The notes below the pieces were generated by a model, which worked only from the letters and a program-made list of their open reading frames with translations, had not been told where the DNA came from and searched no databases. Below are positions 7,837 through 15,719 of a stretch of 64,000 bases of DNA, piece after piece (the stretch's first letter is position 1; every line of letters begins with the position of its first letter). This DNA comes from Streptomyces albogriseolus (lineage in GTDB: Bacteria; Actinomycetota; Actinomycetes; Streptomycetales; Streptomycetaceae). The position numbers and the translations under genes are program-made. The DNA lies in assembly GCA_014650475.1 (NCBI GenBank), contig BMVA01000003.1, positions 310,001 to 374,000 of the forward strand, read 5' to 3'.

Positions 7837-8093
7837 TGAGCAGTTCCGGAGTCCGTCTCGCGGCGGACCGCGTCAGCGACCGTGTCACGGACCTCAGCCT
7901 TGGACGGCGTACGCCCTGGCCCCTCGAACGTCCGCGAGAACAACGGTTCGTCCCAGACCCGGTTCGCCATCGCCGCGAGGTGAATCCCCTGACGGATGAT
8001 TTCGGCCTCGCTTATGCCCCGCCTCTTGGACGCCTCCTTGATGATCGCCAGGTCCTCGGGATCGGCGTAGACGTTCGTGCGCTTCATGGACAT
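7833..8093 (-). CDS. Ribbon-helix-helix antitoxin partner of the PIN toxin
   Basis: 86-residue protein beginning MSMKRTNVYADPEDL. The beta-strand followed by two helices (IIKEASKRRGISEAEIIRQGI) is a CopG/Arc ribbon-helix-helix DNA-binding domain. The C-terminal 40 residues would wrap the toxin. It should autorepress the operon; two CATGTACCAA direct repeats lie right at its start. ATG 8087 is an alternative start. Confidence 0.8.
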   Translation of the reverse strand: MSMKRTNVYADPEDLAIIKEASKRRGISEAEIIRQGIHLAAMANRVWDEPLFSRTFEGPGRTPSKAEVRDTVADAVRRETDSGTAQ

Positions 8094-8118
8094 GTACCAA
8101 GCGTAGCCCATGTACCAA
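8091..8118. repeat. CATGTACCAA direct repeats at the antitoxin promoter
   Basis: Identical 10-mers at 8091-8100 and 8109-8118, 18 bases apart, overlapping the antitoxin start. Two helical-face-shifted half sites of this kind are plausible ribbon-helix-helix operator repeats. The rest of 8119-8332 shows no recognisable gene. Confidence 0.5.
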
Positions 8119-8332
8119 ACTGATGTATGTGGGCCGGTCGAGAGAGACATACGGTGCCTCCTTCGCCTCGAGAAGGAACTCCGCCGTGGCGGCACGATCA
8201 CCCCACCACTGGCCGCGGTCACGCCACGGGCTGCTCAACGTGGGGCTACGGCGGTGATTTCCGGTCGGCTGTCTCGTCTCTGTATGGGGCGGGTGCTTTC
8301 GCACCGGCTCGACCACCCACAGAAGGAGTGCC

Positions 8333-9151
8333 ATGCTGCGACAGGTCGCGGAGGGTGTGCTGATCCACCGGAGCGAGTTGCTCGAGAACAACGCCGTCGT
8401 GGTGCAGGGCCCGACCGGGGCACTGCTCATCGACCCCGGGCTCACCGTTGCCGAGATGACCTGCCTCGCGGACGACCTTCGCCGGCTGAACCAGAGCGTG
8501 GAGGCGGGCTTCGCGACGCATCGTGACTGGGACCACGTGCTCTGGCACCCCGAGTACGGCGACGCGCCCCGGTACGGCACCGACCGCTGCGCGGCGCATG
8601 TGCGAGAGGTGCGGGCGGCTCCCGACTGGAAGGCGCGCGTCGCTGAGGGGTTGCCGCCGGAGATCGCCCAGGAGACACCGCTGGACCTGTACGGCCTCAT
8701 CACCGGTCTGCCGGCCGGGGCGGCACAGATTCCCTGGAACGGCCCTTGTGCCCAGATCATCGAGCACCCGGCGCATACGCCGGGGCATGCGGCGGTGCTG
8801 ATCGCAGAGCGCGGGGTCCTCGTCGCCGGCGACATGCTGTCCGACGTCCTCGTCCCGAACTTCGACGAGTTGAACGACACCAATGACCCTCTCGGGGAGT
8901 ACCTCACCGGTCTGCGTCTGCTCGAGGATGTCGCAAGCGATGTCGCCGTCATGGTCCCCGGCCACGGATCGGTCTGCGGAGCCGATGAGATACGCGCACG
9001 GATCGAGCAGGATCGGGCGTACGTCCTGACCGTGCGTGCGGGCCGTGTCCCCAGCGACCCGCGAGTCGGCCCCACGGCCAAGCCCGGCTGGGAGTGGACC
9101 ACCGACATATCCGTCGCCCACGTGCAGCGCCTCGCTGAAAGAGCCGGATGA
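8333..9151 (+). CDS. Metallo-beta-lactamase-fold hydrolase with atypical metal motif
   Basis: 272-residue protein of the MBL superfamily. Visible are the first metal box THRDWDH near residue 63, the HTPGHAAV His box near 148, AGDML with the bridging Asp near 163, and VPGHGS with the last His. The canonical HxHxDH has become HxDxDH, His2 replaced by Asp. Glyoxalase-II-like and RNase-Z-like relatives hydrolyse esters, thioesters or phosphodiesters; the substrate here is unknown. AGAAGGAG precedes the ATG. Monocistronic by spacing. Confidence 0.75.
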   Translation: MLRQVAEGVLIHRSELLENNAVVVQGPTGALLIDPGLTVAEMTCLADDLRRLNQSVEAGFATHRDWDHVLWHPEYGDAPRYGTDRCAAHVREVRAAPDWKARVAEGLPPEIAQETPLDLYGLITGLPAGAAQIPWNGPCAQIIEHPAHTPGHAAVLIAERGVLVAGDMLSDVLVPNFDELNDTNDPLGEYLTGLRLLEDVASDVAVMVPGHGSVCGADEIRARIEQDRAYVLTVRAGRVPSDPRVGPTAKPGWEWTTDISVAHVQRLAERAG

Positions 9152-9160
9152 GGGGAGCGC

Positions 9161-9217
9161 AACGGCACGTGGTTCTGCTCACGAGAATCGACAGCAGATG
9201 TTCAGCAATGTCGACAG
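9161..9217 (+). repeat. Diverged 57-bp repeat, copy 1
   Basis: Aligns without gaps to the reverse complement of 10444-10500, with roughly three quarters of the positions the same and a solid core TCACGAGAA-N-CGAC-N-GC followed by ATGTTCA. Lies just after the MBL gene; the surrounding 9152-9314 shows no supported gene. Confidence 0.6.
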
Positions 9218-9314
9218 CACCCCGGCGCGCTTCTTGTTCGATAGAGGCCAGGTCCGAGCCCCGACTTCCGGCCGCGGCAGCAGCCGAGCCGAGCGGTGGC
9301 GCCGGGCGACCGAG

Positions 9315-10382
9315 TCAGGACGTCCAGCAGGTGTAGGTGAGCCAGGTTTTGACCTCGTCGGCGGACAGCACACGGGTTAGCTCGGCCGTCCCCGGGAGCA
9401 TCGGGAAGAACCGGTCGGCGTTCCAACTGCGCGAGTACATCGGCTCGTCCAGCACGAGTAGGCGTCGTCCCTCCACAACGGGGATGTCGTCGGGCAGCCC
9501 TTCGTTCCAGATCCGCTCCCCGTCCGGGGCGAGGAGTTCGAAGGCCCCGGACGCGATGGCCCCGGTGCGCCCCTGGGCGGGCTCGGGGTCCGTGGCCAGG
9601 CGGACGCTCTCCGCCGACGGTGCAGTGCCGGGCACGTGGCCGCCACCGATGAGCACGTGGGCGAGCAGAGTGTGCAACTGGAAATTGTCCCCGATGCCGC
9701 CGATGCGCACTTCGAACCCGGTCCCGGTGGGCCGGTGCAACACCACCAGCGGCTCGTCGTCCAGGATCGCCAGCGCGTAGGCCAGGCACTTGAGGTCGTG
9801 CCGGTCCAGGGCCGCCAGGTTGCGGCAGGCGGGGAGGATCGCGGATGCGTGCCGACGGCGCACCTCGGCGCTGCGGCACAGCACGGCCAGCGCGGGGGGC
9901 TGCCACTGCTCGACCGAGCACCAGGCCAGCGCCAGCCGCAACGCCTCGTGCGCCTCGCCTCCCAGCCGGGCTATCAGCGCGTCGTCGATGATCTTCTCGT
10001 CGGCCTCCGGCAGTTCGTCCCCGGCACCGCCGGCGACAGCCCAGCGGCGGGCGAACTCCAGGGCGTCGAGCAGGTCCTGGTAGGTGCCGTTGAGGATCGG
10101 CTCCGCACAGGCCGCCGGATCGGCACCGCGTTCTACGCAGAAGCCGGCCATCGTCGCCAGCATCGGGCGCGGACCGGTAGGCGGAAAGGCGGGGAGTAGC
10201 GCGGCCAACCGGGGTCCTACCGGCACGCATTCGGTGCCCGTCGCCGACTGCAGACCACTCATCGCCGCGTTGAACGCACGCTCGGTGCGGTCACCGTCGC
10301 GAGCGGCCACTGCCTGCTCCAGCTCCGACATGACGGCGGCCAGGTCCGCGGGCTTCTGCTTCCTTCTGAAGATCACCGGCAC
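9315..10382 (-). CDS. Conserved hypothetical protein, about 355 residues
   Basis: 355 residues, no signal peptide or membrane span. It opens MPVIFRRKQKPADL, has a helical middle with an Ala/Leu-rich repeat-like stretch (LARLGGEAHEALRLALAWC), and ends with a beta-rich part containing LLVLDEPMYSRSW. I do not recognise a family. Its length and codon bias are those of a real Streptomyces gene. It is flanked on both sides by inverted copies of a 57-bp repeat, so it may have arrived as a unit. Confidence 0.6.
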   Translation of the reverse strand: MPVIFRRKQKPADLAAVMSELEQAVAARDGDRTERAFNAAMSGLQSATGTECVPVGPRLAALLPAFPPTGPRPMLATMAGFCVERGADPAACAEPILNGTYQDLLDALEFARRWAVAGGAGDELPEADEKIIDDALIARLGGEAHEALRLALAWCSVEQWQPPALAVLCRSAEVRRRHASAILPACRNLAALDRHDLKCLAYALAILDDEPLVVLHRPTGTGFEVRIGGIGDNFQLHTLLAHVLIGGGHVPGTAPSAESVRLATDPEPAQGRTGAIASGAFELLAPDGERIWNEGLPDDIPVVEGRRLLVLDEPMYSRSWNADRFFPMLPGTAELTRVLSADEVKTWLTYTCWTS

Positions 10383-10707
10383 ACCCTAGGCCTGAGGCCT
10401 GAAAGGTGTCATCCACCGTCGTTCGACGATTCCGGACCGCTCCGTGCCGTCGAAACCAGTGAACATTCGCCGTCGGTTCTCGTGAACAGAGCCACATGGC
10501 GTTGAACAGCAGGCTGGGACACCGGCCTTCGTGCAACCGCTCGAACGCGGCGTCGGCCTCCCTCCGGTCGGCAGCGTGACGTTCGAGAGCAGCAGCACGC
10601 TCGGCGGGATCCGGTGAGATCAGCCCCCTGGCCCACGTCAGAACATCGACCCACGCACGGTCGTCCTCATCGCCTTCCCCGGCCTCTTCCGTCACGGGAG
10701 CAATCAT
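10291..10707 (-). CDS. Small hypothetical protein, 3' end doubtful
   Basis: A 138-residue frame from ATG 10707. The first half (WARGLISPDPAERAAAL and following) reads like a normal acidic-helical Streptomyces protein. The second half crosses the 57-bp repeat (NAMWLCSREPTANVHWFRRH) and then overlaps the start of the 9315-10382 gene by 92 bases. That overlap and the repeat suggest the original 3' end was lost and replaced. No function can be named. Confidence 0.35.
   Translation of the reverse strand: MIAPVTEEAGEGDEDDRAWVDVLTWARGLISPDPAERAAALERHAADRREADAAFERLHEGRCPSLLFNAMWLCSREPTANVHWFRRHGAVRNRRTTVDDTFQASGLGCAGDLQKEAEARGPGRRHVGAGAGSGRSRR
10444..10500 (-). repeat. Diverged 57-bp repeat, copy 2 (inverted)
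   Basis: Inverted partner of 9161-9217. Reads GTTCACGAGAACCGACGGCG then AATGTTCA on the minus strand. The pair encloses about 1.2 kb including the 355-residue hypothetical gene. Confidence 0.6.
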
Positions 10708-10743
10708 CCCGTGGGCAGGTGCGCGGCGCGGCAGGATTGCGGC

Positions 10744-11493
10744 ATGGCGCTCACTGACTTGTCCCGCTTGCCGTTGCCGAGCGCGTGCCACGAGGCTCTT
10801 CGCGAGCCCCGGTGTCAGCGGATCGACGACCACGCCGTTCCCCTAGCCGCGGCGTGGTGGAATGCCGAGACTGCCGCCGCGCGTCTGCCTGGTGCGCCTG
10901 TCGCTGCTCCCGGGGTCACTCACCTCAGTCGCGGTGACCTGTTCGCGGACGCGGTGGACCTGTGGGCGCGGTCCGACGAAGAGCTTCTTCGGTTCACGTG
11001 GCGTGTCCTCGCCTGGGGCAGCGGCATGAAGCTTCGGCTCAACCGGAGGCGCATACGAGCCGTGGCGGACGACACGGCCTCCGTCGTGAAGACGCTGCGG
11101 CGGGCTCTGGAGGCCGCGACGGCGGATCCGACGCCGGCCTATGAGGTGCTGCATCCGAAAGGGCGCAATGCCGTTCGCTATCTGGGCCCCGCGTTCTCGA
11201 CCAAGCTTCTGTACTTCGCCGGCGCGGGAGCGGTCCGTCACCCCTGTGCGATTCTCGACTCGCGTGTGGCCACGACGCTGAAGAAGAGCTGCGGGTGGGC
11301 CTCCCTTGGGCACGGCCGTTGGCCGACGTACACCTACGGCCGGTACTGCACGCTCCTGTCCCGCTGGGCCCACGAGGAGAGCGAGCGGCTCGGGCGTGAC
11401 GTCGGCGTCGACGAGATCGAGCGCTGGCTGTTCGACTCGGCCGGCGGTCAGGCGCGCAAGCAGGTCAGCACCGCCGGCACCCGGCGGTGCTGA
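10744..11493 (+). CDS. Conserved protein resembling the OGG-fold glycosylase-like family
   Basis: 249 residues. The middle segment GPAFSTKLLYFAGAG followed by a conserved ILDSRVATTL is the signature I associate with the actinobacterial family annotated as 8-oxoguanine-glycosylase OGG fold; the helix-turn with Asp in ILDSRVA would match its helix-hairpin-helix region. No catalytic Lys can be assigned with certainty, so glycosylase activity is unproven. Starts at the second in-frame Met (MALTDLSRL). No operon partner. Confidence 0.5.
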   Translation: MALTDLSRLPLPSACHEALREPRCQRIDDHAVPLAAAWWNAETAAARLPGAPVAAPGVTHLSRGDLFADAVDLWARSDEELLRFTWRVLAWGSGMKLRLNRRRIRAVADDTASVVKTLRRALEAATADPTPAYEVLHPKGRNAVRYLGPAFSTKLLYFAGAGAVRHPCAILDSRVATTLKKSCGWASLGHGRWPTYTYGRYCTLLSRWAHEESERLGRDVGVDEIERWLFDSAGGQARKQVSTAGTRRC

Positions 11494-11677
11494 CGACCCA
11501 CCTCCGGGTCGACCAACTGAGGTTTGTTGTCGCCGGTCCAGCGTGGAATGCCGGCCGCTCAGCGTGTCTCATGACCTGTGTCCGCCACCGCCTCCGGGAT
11601 TCGACTCAGCATGCGCCGGGCGCGCTGACGGCTCCCGGCCCATGGCGCAGGGCGGCCACGGACTCCGTCAGTCCTGA

Positions 11678-11971
11678 CCGTTCCAGCTGGCCCACCCGCC
11701 GCCCGCGACCCGGAAGATCGTCGTCGCCGCGGCCATCGACGGCGCGGCCACCTTCGGCACGGTCGGCGCGATCCAGATCGGCGCTGCCCCCGGCAGCAGC
11801 GGGGCGCCCGTGGCCCGGGCCACCCTGGACGCCGCCACCACCGAACGCACGATGCTGCTCGCCGAGATCTACCGCCGTGGCCCGCTCTGGCGTCTCCGCG
11901 CCGCCGGCCAGGGCTACGACCACGCGCTCGACGTCCTCGCCCGCCGCTACGGGGTGGCCGTCGCCGACTGA
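11678..11971 (+). pseudogene. TerD-family protein, 3' remnant
   Basis: Open frame from a stop at 11675-11677 to TGA 11969-11971 without a usable start. It reads ATRKIVVAAAIDGAATFG, then RATLDAATTERTMLLAEIY and LWRLRAAGQGYDHALDVLA, which is the C-terminal half of a TerD/TerZ tellurite-resistance-type domain. The N-terminal calcium-binding half is absent. Nothing recognisable lies in 11494-11677. Confidence 0.6.
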
Positions 11972-12028
11972 ACGGGACAGCGGAGGGAGGCCGGCGTGCT
12001 CTCGGGCGCGCGCAGGGCCGCCCGGCGC

Positions 12029-12060
12029 GCAGGGCCCGGGGCCGACGCCCCGGGCCCTGC
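12029..12060. terminator. Strong hairpin terminator
   Basis: Perfect 14-bp stem (12029-12042 with 12047-12060), loop CGAC, just after the stop of the lamin-tail gene. It also faces the TerD remnant, so it can serve both strands. Confidence 0.8.
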
Positions 12061-12081
12061 CGTGCTGAGGCCGGCGTGCCG

Positions 12082-12585
12082 TCAGCCGTGGTACTTGATG
12101 TAGCCGTTGCCGTCCTTGTCGTGCGCCTTCTTGGTGTAGGCGTGGATGTCGGCCGGCGTGCCGCCCGGCTTGTAGAGGTAGATCGTGTCCTTGTCGTTGT
12201 TCCAGATGAAGTTGCAGTTCTGGCGGTACACGACGTTCTTGCCGTCCGAGTCGGTGCCCCGGCCTCCGCGCAGGTGGACGTAGTCACCCGGCTCGAGGAT
12301 GTGGCTGGACTTGAAGACGAAGGTGTTGCCGGCCCGGTCCTTGACCTTGTACCCCTTCAGGTTCACCTTCGACTTCTTCGAGTAGTTCTTGATCGTCAGG
12401 TACTCGTTCCTCGTGTTCCCGCCGGAGCACTTGTTGGAGTCCCGCCCGGGGGCGTCGTACTGCACGCCCTTGATCTTGAGCGCCGAGGAGTACTCGGCGG
12501 CGTGCGCCGGTATCGCCGCCGTGAGGGCGAGCGCGGCGACGGCGGCGGTGGTGGCGGCAGCGGTCACGGTGCGCCGGATGATCAT
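12082..12585 (-). CDS. Secreted lamin-tail-domain (LTD) protein
   Basis: 167 residues. Sec signal peptide with hydrophobic core and AHA cleavage near residue 28, then one beta-sandwich LTD domain: RNEYLTIKNYSKKSKVNLKG, YKVKDRAGNTFVF, LEPGDYVHLRGG and CNFIWNNDKDTIYLYKPGG are its successive strands. Two cysteines (CSGGN and QNC) can form the usual disulfide. Secreted LTD proteins are often found with nucleases or on the cell surface; the role is unknown. GAGGGG precedes the ATG. The 194 bases upstream contain its promoter but no gene. Confidence 0.8.
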   Translation of the reverse strand: MIIRRTVTAAATTAAVAALALTAAIPAHAAEYSSALKIKGVQYDAPGRDSNKCSGGNTRNEYLTIKNYSKKSKVNLKGYKVKDRAGNTFVFKSSHILEPGDYVHLRGGRGTDSDGKNVVYRQNCNFIWNNDKDTIYLYKPGGTPADIHAYTKKAHDKDGNGYIKYHG

Positions 12586-12779
12586 GAGGTTCCCCCCTCA
12601 GTGATGCGAATGGAGCATCCGGAGCCTACCTAAAGTGTTCATACGATGATGCTGATGTGAAGAAGATGTGACAGCCCTTGGCCGGTGATGCCCCGCAGCG
12701 CCAGGCGTAGAGGAACGGAACGTCGACCAGGCCCCACGGTCGGGGGGCGAGTCGCCGGTCAGCCGCCTGCACCTCCGCA

Positions 12780-13346
12780 CTACAGACCCCCCGCCTCCGT
12801 CGACGGTTTCGCGGGGCAGGCCGACGTCGGGGACGTCATCGTCCAGGACGGGCCTGTCAGCTGGAGGGTGGGCGCCGGAAGGGTCGCTTCCTCGGCCGAC
12901 GGGCGGGGGACCGCCGTGGGAGCCGGCGGGGAGGCGTGGCGGACCGTGCAGGTCAGTTGGAGGAGGGCCTCGCGGGACACCGGTGTGGGGGTGTCCGGGA
13001 GGGTCACCGTGATCGTGACGCCGTCGGTCACCGTCACCGAGGGGGCGCCCGTCAGGCGCGGCAGGTCCGTCGTCGCCGACGCCGCCCTCTCCTTCTCGTT
13101 CGGGCCCTCGAGGAGGAGGCGGACCACCGAGGTCAGGTCGCCCGCGTCCGTGGCCGGGCGGGGGTACGCCGTCGGTTCGCCGTCCTTCAGGAAGAAGAGG
13201 GGGACGGTGGCCGGCTCCGCCAGGGTCCTGGTCGGGGCCGGCCCCGGCATCCCGCTCGCCGGGGCGCCCGTCTCGATGACGTCGGACGTCGGGACTCCGC
13301 ACCCCGTCAGCGCCATCATCAGCGCCGCAGCGCCCAGCCGCCTCAC
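12780..13346 (-). CDS. GerMN-domain lipoprotein of a two-component operon
   Basis: 188 residues. GTG start overlapping the kinase stop (GTGA). The lipobox LMMALTGC gives a lipidated Cys near 16. The remainder (VPLFFLKDGEPTAYPRP, then SVVRLLLEGPNEKE and VTVTDGVTITVTLPD) is a GerMN/sporulation-type beta-alpha domain. As third gene after a response regulator and a sensor kinase it recalls the lipoproteins that modulate CseC- and AfsQ2-like kinases (CseA role), an inference from order. Confidence 0.8.
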   Translation of the reverse strand: MRRLGAAALMMALTGCGVPTSDVIETGAPASGMPGPAPTRTLAEPATVPLFFLKDGEPTAYPRPATDAGDLTSVVRLLLEGPNEKERAASATTDLPRLTGAPSVTVTDGVTITVTLPDTPTPVSREALLQLTCTVRHASPPAPTAVPRPSAEEATLPAPTLQLTGPSWTMTSPTSACPAKPSTEAGGL

Positions 13347-14899
13347 TCCGTATCCCCCTCGTCGTCCAGGTCCAGCGGGAGCTCCACCGTGAAGACCGCC
13401 CCGCCGCCCGGGCGGTTCGCCGCGTGGATGCGGCCGCCGTGGAGGCGGACGTTCTCCGCCGTGATGGCCAGGCCGAGGCCGCTGCTGTCCCCGTCGCCGC
13501 TTCCGGTCCCGCTCCTCGCCCGTGACGTGCTCGCCTTGTAGAAGCGCTCGAAGATGTGCGGCAGTGCTTCCGGAGCGATGCCCGGGCCCGTGTCGGTGAC
13601 TTCGAGGACGGCCCGGCCGTCCCGTGCCTCCAGCGTCACCCGGACCGGCGGTTCGCCGTGGCGCAGGGCGTTGCCGACCAGGTTGGCGGTCACCACGTCG
13701 AGCCGGCGCGGGTCGACGCGGGCGCGGAGTCCGCCCGGTGCGGGCAGCCGCAGTTCGACCTCCTCCGGGCGCCAGCGGGAGGCGACCGTACGCCGGACGG
13801 ACTCGGCGAGGTCGATGTCGTCGCGGTGGAGCCGCGCCGCGCCCGCGTCGAAGCGGGAGATCTCCATCAGGTCCTCGACCAGCACGCTCAGCCGCTGCGT
13901 GCCCTCGCTGACGAGCCGCAGCGCCTCGCCCGTCTCGCCCTCCACCCGCTGGTCCAGTACGTCGGTGACCGCCGTCATCGCCGCCAGCGGGGTGCGCAGT
14001 TCGTGGGACACGTCCGCCACGAAACGGCGGCCCCGCGCCTCCAGACGCCGCAACTCGGCCACCGTCCGCTCCAGTTCGGCGGCGGTCTCGTTGAAGGAGC
14101 GGGACAGCTCGGCCAGTTCGTCGGAGCCGGTCACCTTCAGCCGTACGTCGAGCCGGCCCGCGGCCATCTTGCGCGTCGCCCCGCGCAGCGCCCGTACGGG
14201 GCGCAGCACGCCGCTCGCGGCCAGCAGCGCCAGGACGACGGCGAGGCACAGCGCCACCAGGGTGGCCCGTTCGATGCCGCTGACCATCGCCTCGACGTAC
14301 CCCTCCTCCGCGGTCTGCGGCACCTCCAGGTACATCACCACCCCGGAGAGCCGCTGCACCTGGTACTCGTCCGTCGTGTACGTCACGGGCATGCCGACGA
14401 GGAGACGCGGGCTGCCGTCGACGTTCACCCGCTGGAACACCGCCGCTCGCCGTGTCCGCACGGAGCGGAGCATCTCGGGGCTGGGCTCCGTGAAGCGGGG
14501 CGTGGGGGCGTACGCGCGCCGGTCGCCGTAGGTGGCCATGACCCGCCAGCCCGACAACCGGTTCGCGTGGATCACCTCGTTGACCGCCCACTGGAGGTCC
14601 GAGGCGGCGGGGTTGTGCGGGACGGCGGGCGCGACGGTCTCGACGCTCGCGCGGAAGCGGTTGATGACGGAGTCCTGGCTCTGCTGGAGCACCCCCGTGC
14701 GCGCCTCCCGGAAGGCGAGGGCGCCGGTACCCAGGGAGCTTGCCATGGCGACCAGGACGAAGGAGATCAGAAGGCGGGAGCGCAGGCCGCGGAGGGGGAG
14801 CGGGATGCGGGACACCACGGCGCGGAAGAGGCGGCGGGGGCCGGCGGGCGGCGCCGGGTCCGGGGTGCTCCGCGGCTGCGCGGACGGGTCGCCGTTCAC
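13343..14899 (-). CDS. Membrane sensor histidine kinase
   Basis: 518 residues. Membrane span 42-64, extracytoplasmic sensor of about 145 residues, second span 211-230, HAMP 230-283, HisKA with His299 in DVSHELRTPL, then HATPase with N box NLVGNALRHG, G1 DTGPGIAP and G2 SGLGLAI. A Ser/Gly-rich insertion (about 12 residues) sits in the ATP lid just before G2. The GTG start overlaps the regulator stop by four bases. It should autophosphorylate on an envelope signal and pass phosphate to the cognate regulator at Asp52. Confidence 0.9.
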   Translation of the reverse strand: MNGDPSAQPRSTPDPAPPAGPRRLFRAVVSRIPLPLRGLRSRLLISFVLVAMASSLGTGALAFREARTGVLQQSQDSVINRFRASVETVAPAVPHNPAASDLQWAVNEVIHANRLSGWRVMATYGDRRAYAPTPRFTEPSPEMLRSVRTRRAAVFQRVNVDGSPRLLVGMPVTYTTDEYQVQRLSGVVMYLEVPQTAEEGYVEAMVSGIERATLVALCLAVVLALLAASGVLRPVRALRGATRKMAAGRLDVRLKVTGSDELAELSRSFNETAAELERTVAELRRLEARGRRFVADVSHELRTPLAAMTAVTDVLDQRVEGETGEALRLVSEGTQRLSVLVEDLMEISRFDAGAARLHRDDIDLAESVRRTVASRWRPEEVELRLPAPGGLRARVDPRRLDVVTANLVGNALRHGEPPVRVTLEARDGRAVLEVTDTGPGIAPEALPHIFERFYKASTSRARSGTGSGDGDSSGLGLAITAENVRLHGGRIHAANRPGGGAVFTVELPLDLDDEGDTE

Positions 14900-15588
14900 G
14901 CGCGGCCGGTGCCGAAGCGGTAGCCGAAGCCGCGGACGGTCTGCACGTAGCGCGGGTTCCTGCCCTCGCCGAGCTTGCTGCGCAGGCGCTTCACGCAGGC
15001 GTCCACGAGGCGTATGTCACCGTGGTAGCCGTGCTCCCAGACCGCCTCCAGCAGTTGCTGGCGGCTGAACACCTGGCCCGGGGACGCGGACAGGGTGAGC
15101 AGCAGGCGGAGTTCGGAGGGGGCGAGGGTGACGGGCTCGCCCCGGTGGGTCACCACCAGCCCGGCGCGGTCGACGACCAGGTCGCCGTGCGTCTCCGGCC
15201 GGGGCCGGGCGCCGTCCGGCGGGGGCGCGTCGTGCCGGCGCAGGACGGCGCGTATGCGCGCGTCGAGGACCCGCGCCTGTACGGGTTTCACCACGTAGTC
15301 GTCCGCCCCCGTCTCCAGGCCCAGGACGACATCGATGTCGTCGCCCCGGGCCGTGACCATGATGATCGGCACCTGGTCGCGCTCCCTGATCCGGCGGCAC
15401 ACGTCCAGGCCGGACATGCCGGGCAGCATCAGGTCGAGCACGACGACGTCCGGACGGACGGCGTGGAGCTGCTCCAGCCCCTCCTCGCCCGTCTCCACCG
15501 CGACGACCTCGTGCCCCTGATGCCGCAGGCCCAGCCGCACGGCCTGCCGCACGATGGAGTCGTCCTCGACGATCAGGATGCGTGGCAT
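14896..15588 (-). CDS. OmpR-family response regulator, CseB/AfsQ1-like
   Basis: 230 residues. Receiver domain with acidic pair EDD at 8-10, phospho-acceptor Asp52 and Lys in YVVKPVQARVLDARI. Winged-helix DNA-binding domain from about 130, with RLVDACVKRLRSKLG as recognition helix. The VKPVQ-RVLDARIRAVLRR linker is characteristic of the CseB/AfsQ1 group, which respond to envelope stress and control sigma factor or antibiotic genes. First gene of a regulator-kinase-lipoprotein operon; no sigma gene is adjacent, unlike the sigE-cse and afsQ loci. Confidence 0.88.
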   Translation of the reverse strand: MPRILIVEDDSIVRQAVRLGLRHQGHEVVAVETGEEGLEQLHAVRPDVVVLDLMLPGMSGLDVCRRIRERDQVPIIMVTARGDDIDVVLGLETGADDYVVKPVQARVLDARIRAVLRRHDAPPPDGARPRPETHGDLVVDRAGLVVTHRGEPVTLAPSELRLLLTLSASPGQVFSRQQLLEAVWEHGYHGDIRLVDACVKRLRSKLGEGRNPRYVQTVRGFGYRFGTGRA

Positions 15589-15719
15589 TGCCGCAGTGTA
15601 GGCACGGCGGGTGCACGGCAGGCGCGGCCGGCCTCGGCCTCCGGACGCCTGACCGTCGTTACCGTTCCGTCACCTCACGGGCTCAGGGCGATCAACTGGG
15701 ATGACCAGATTGACCTGTC

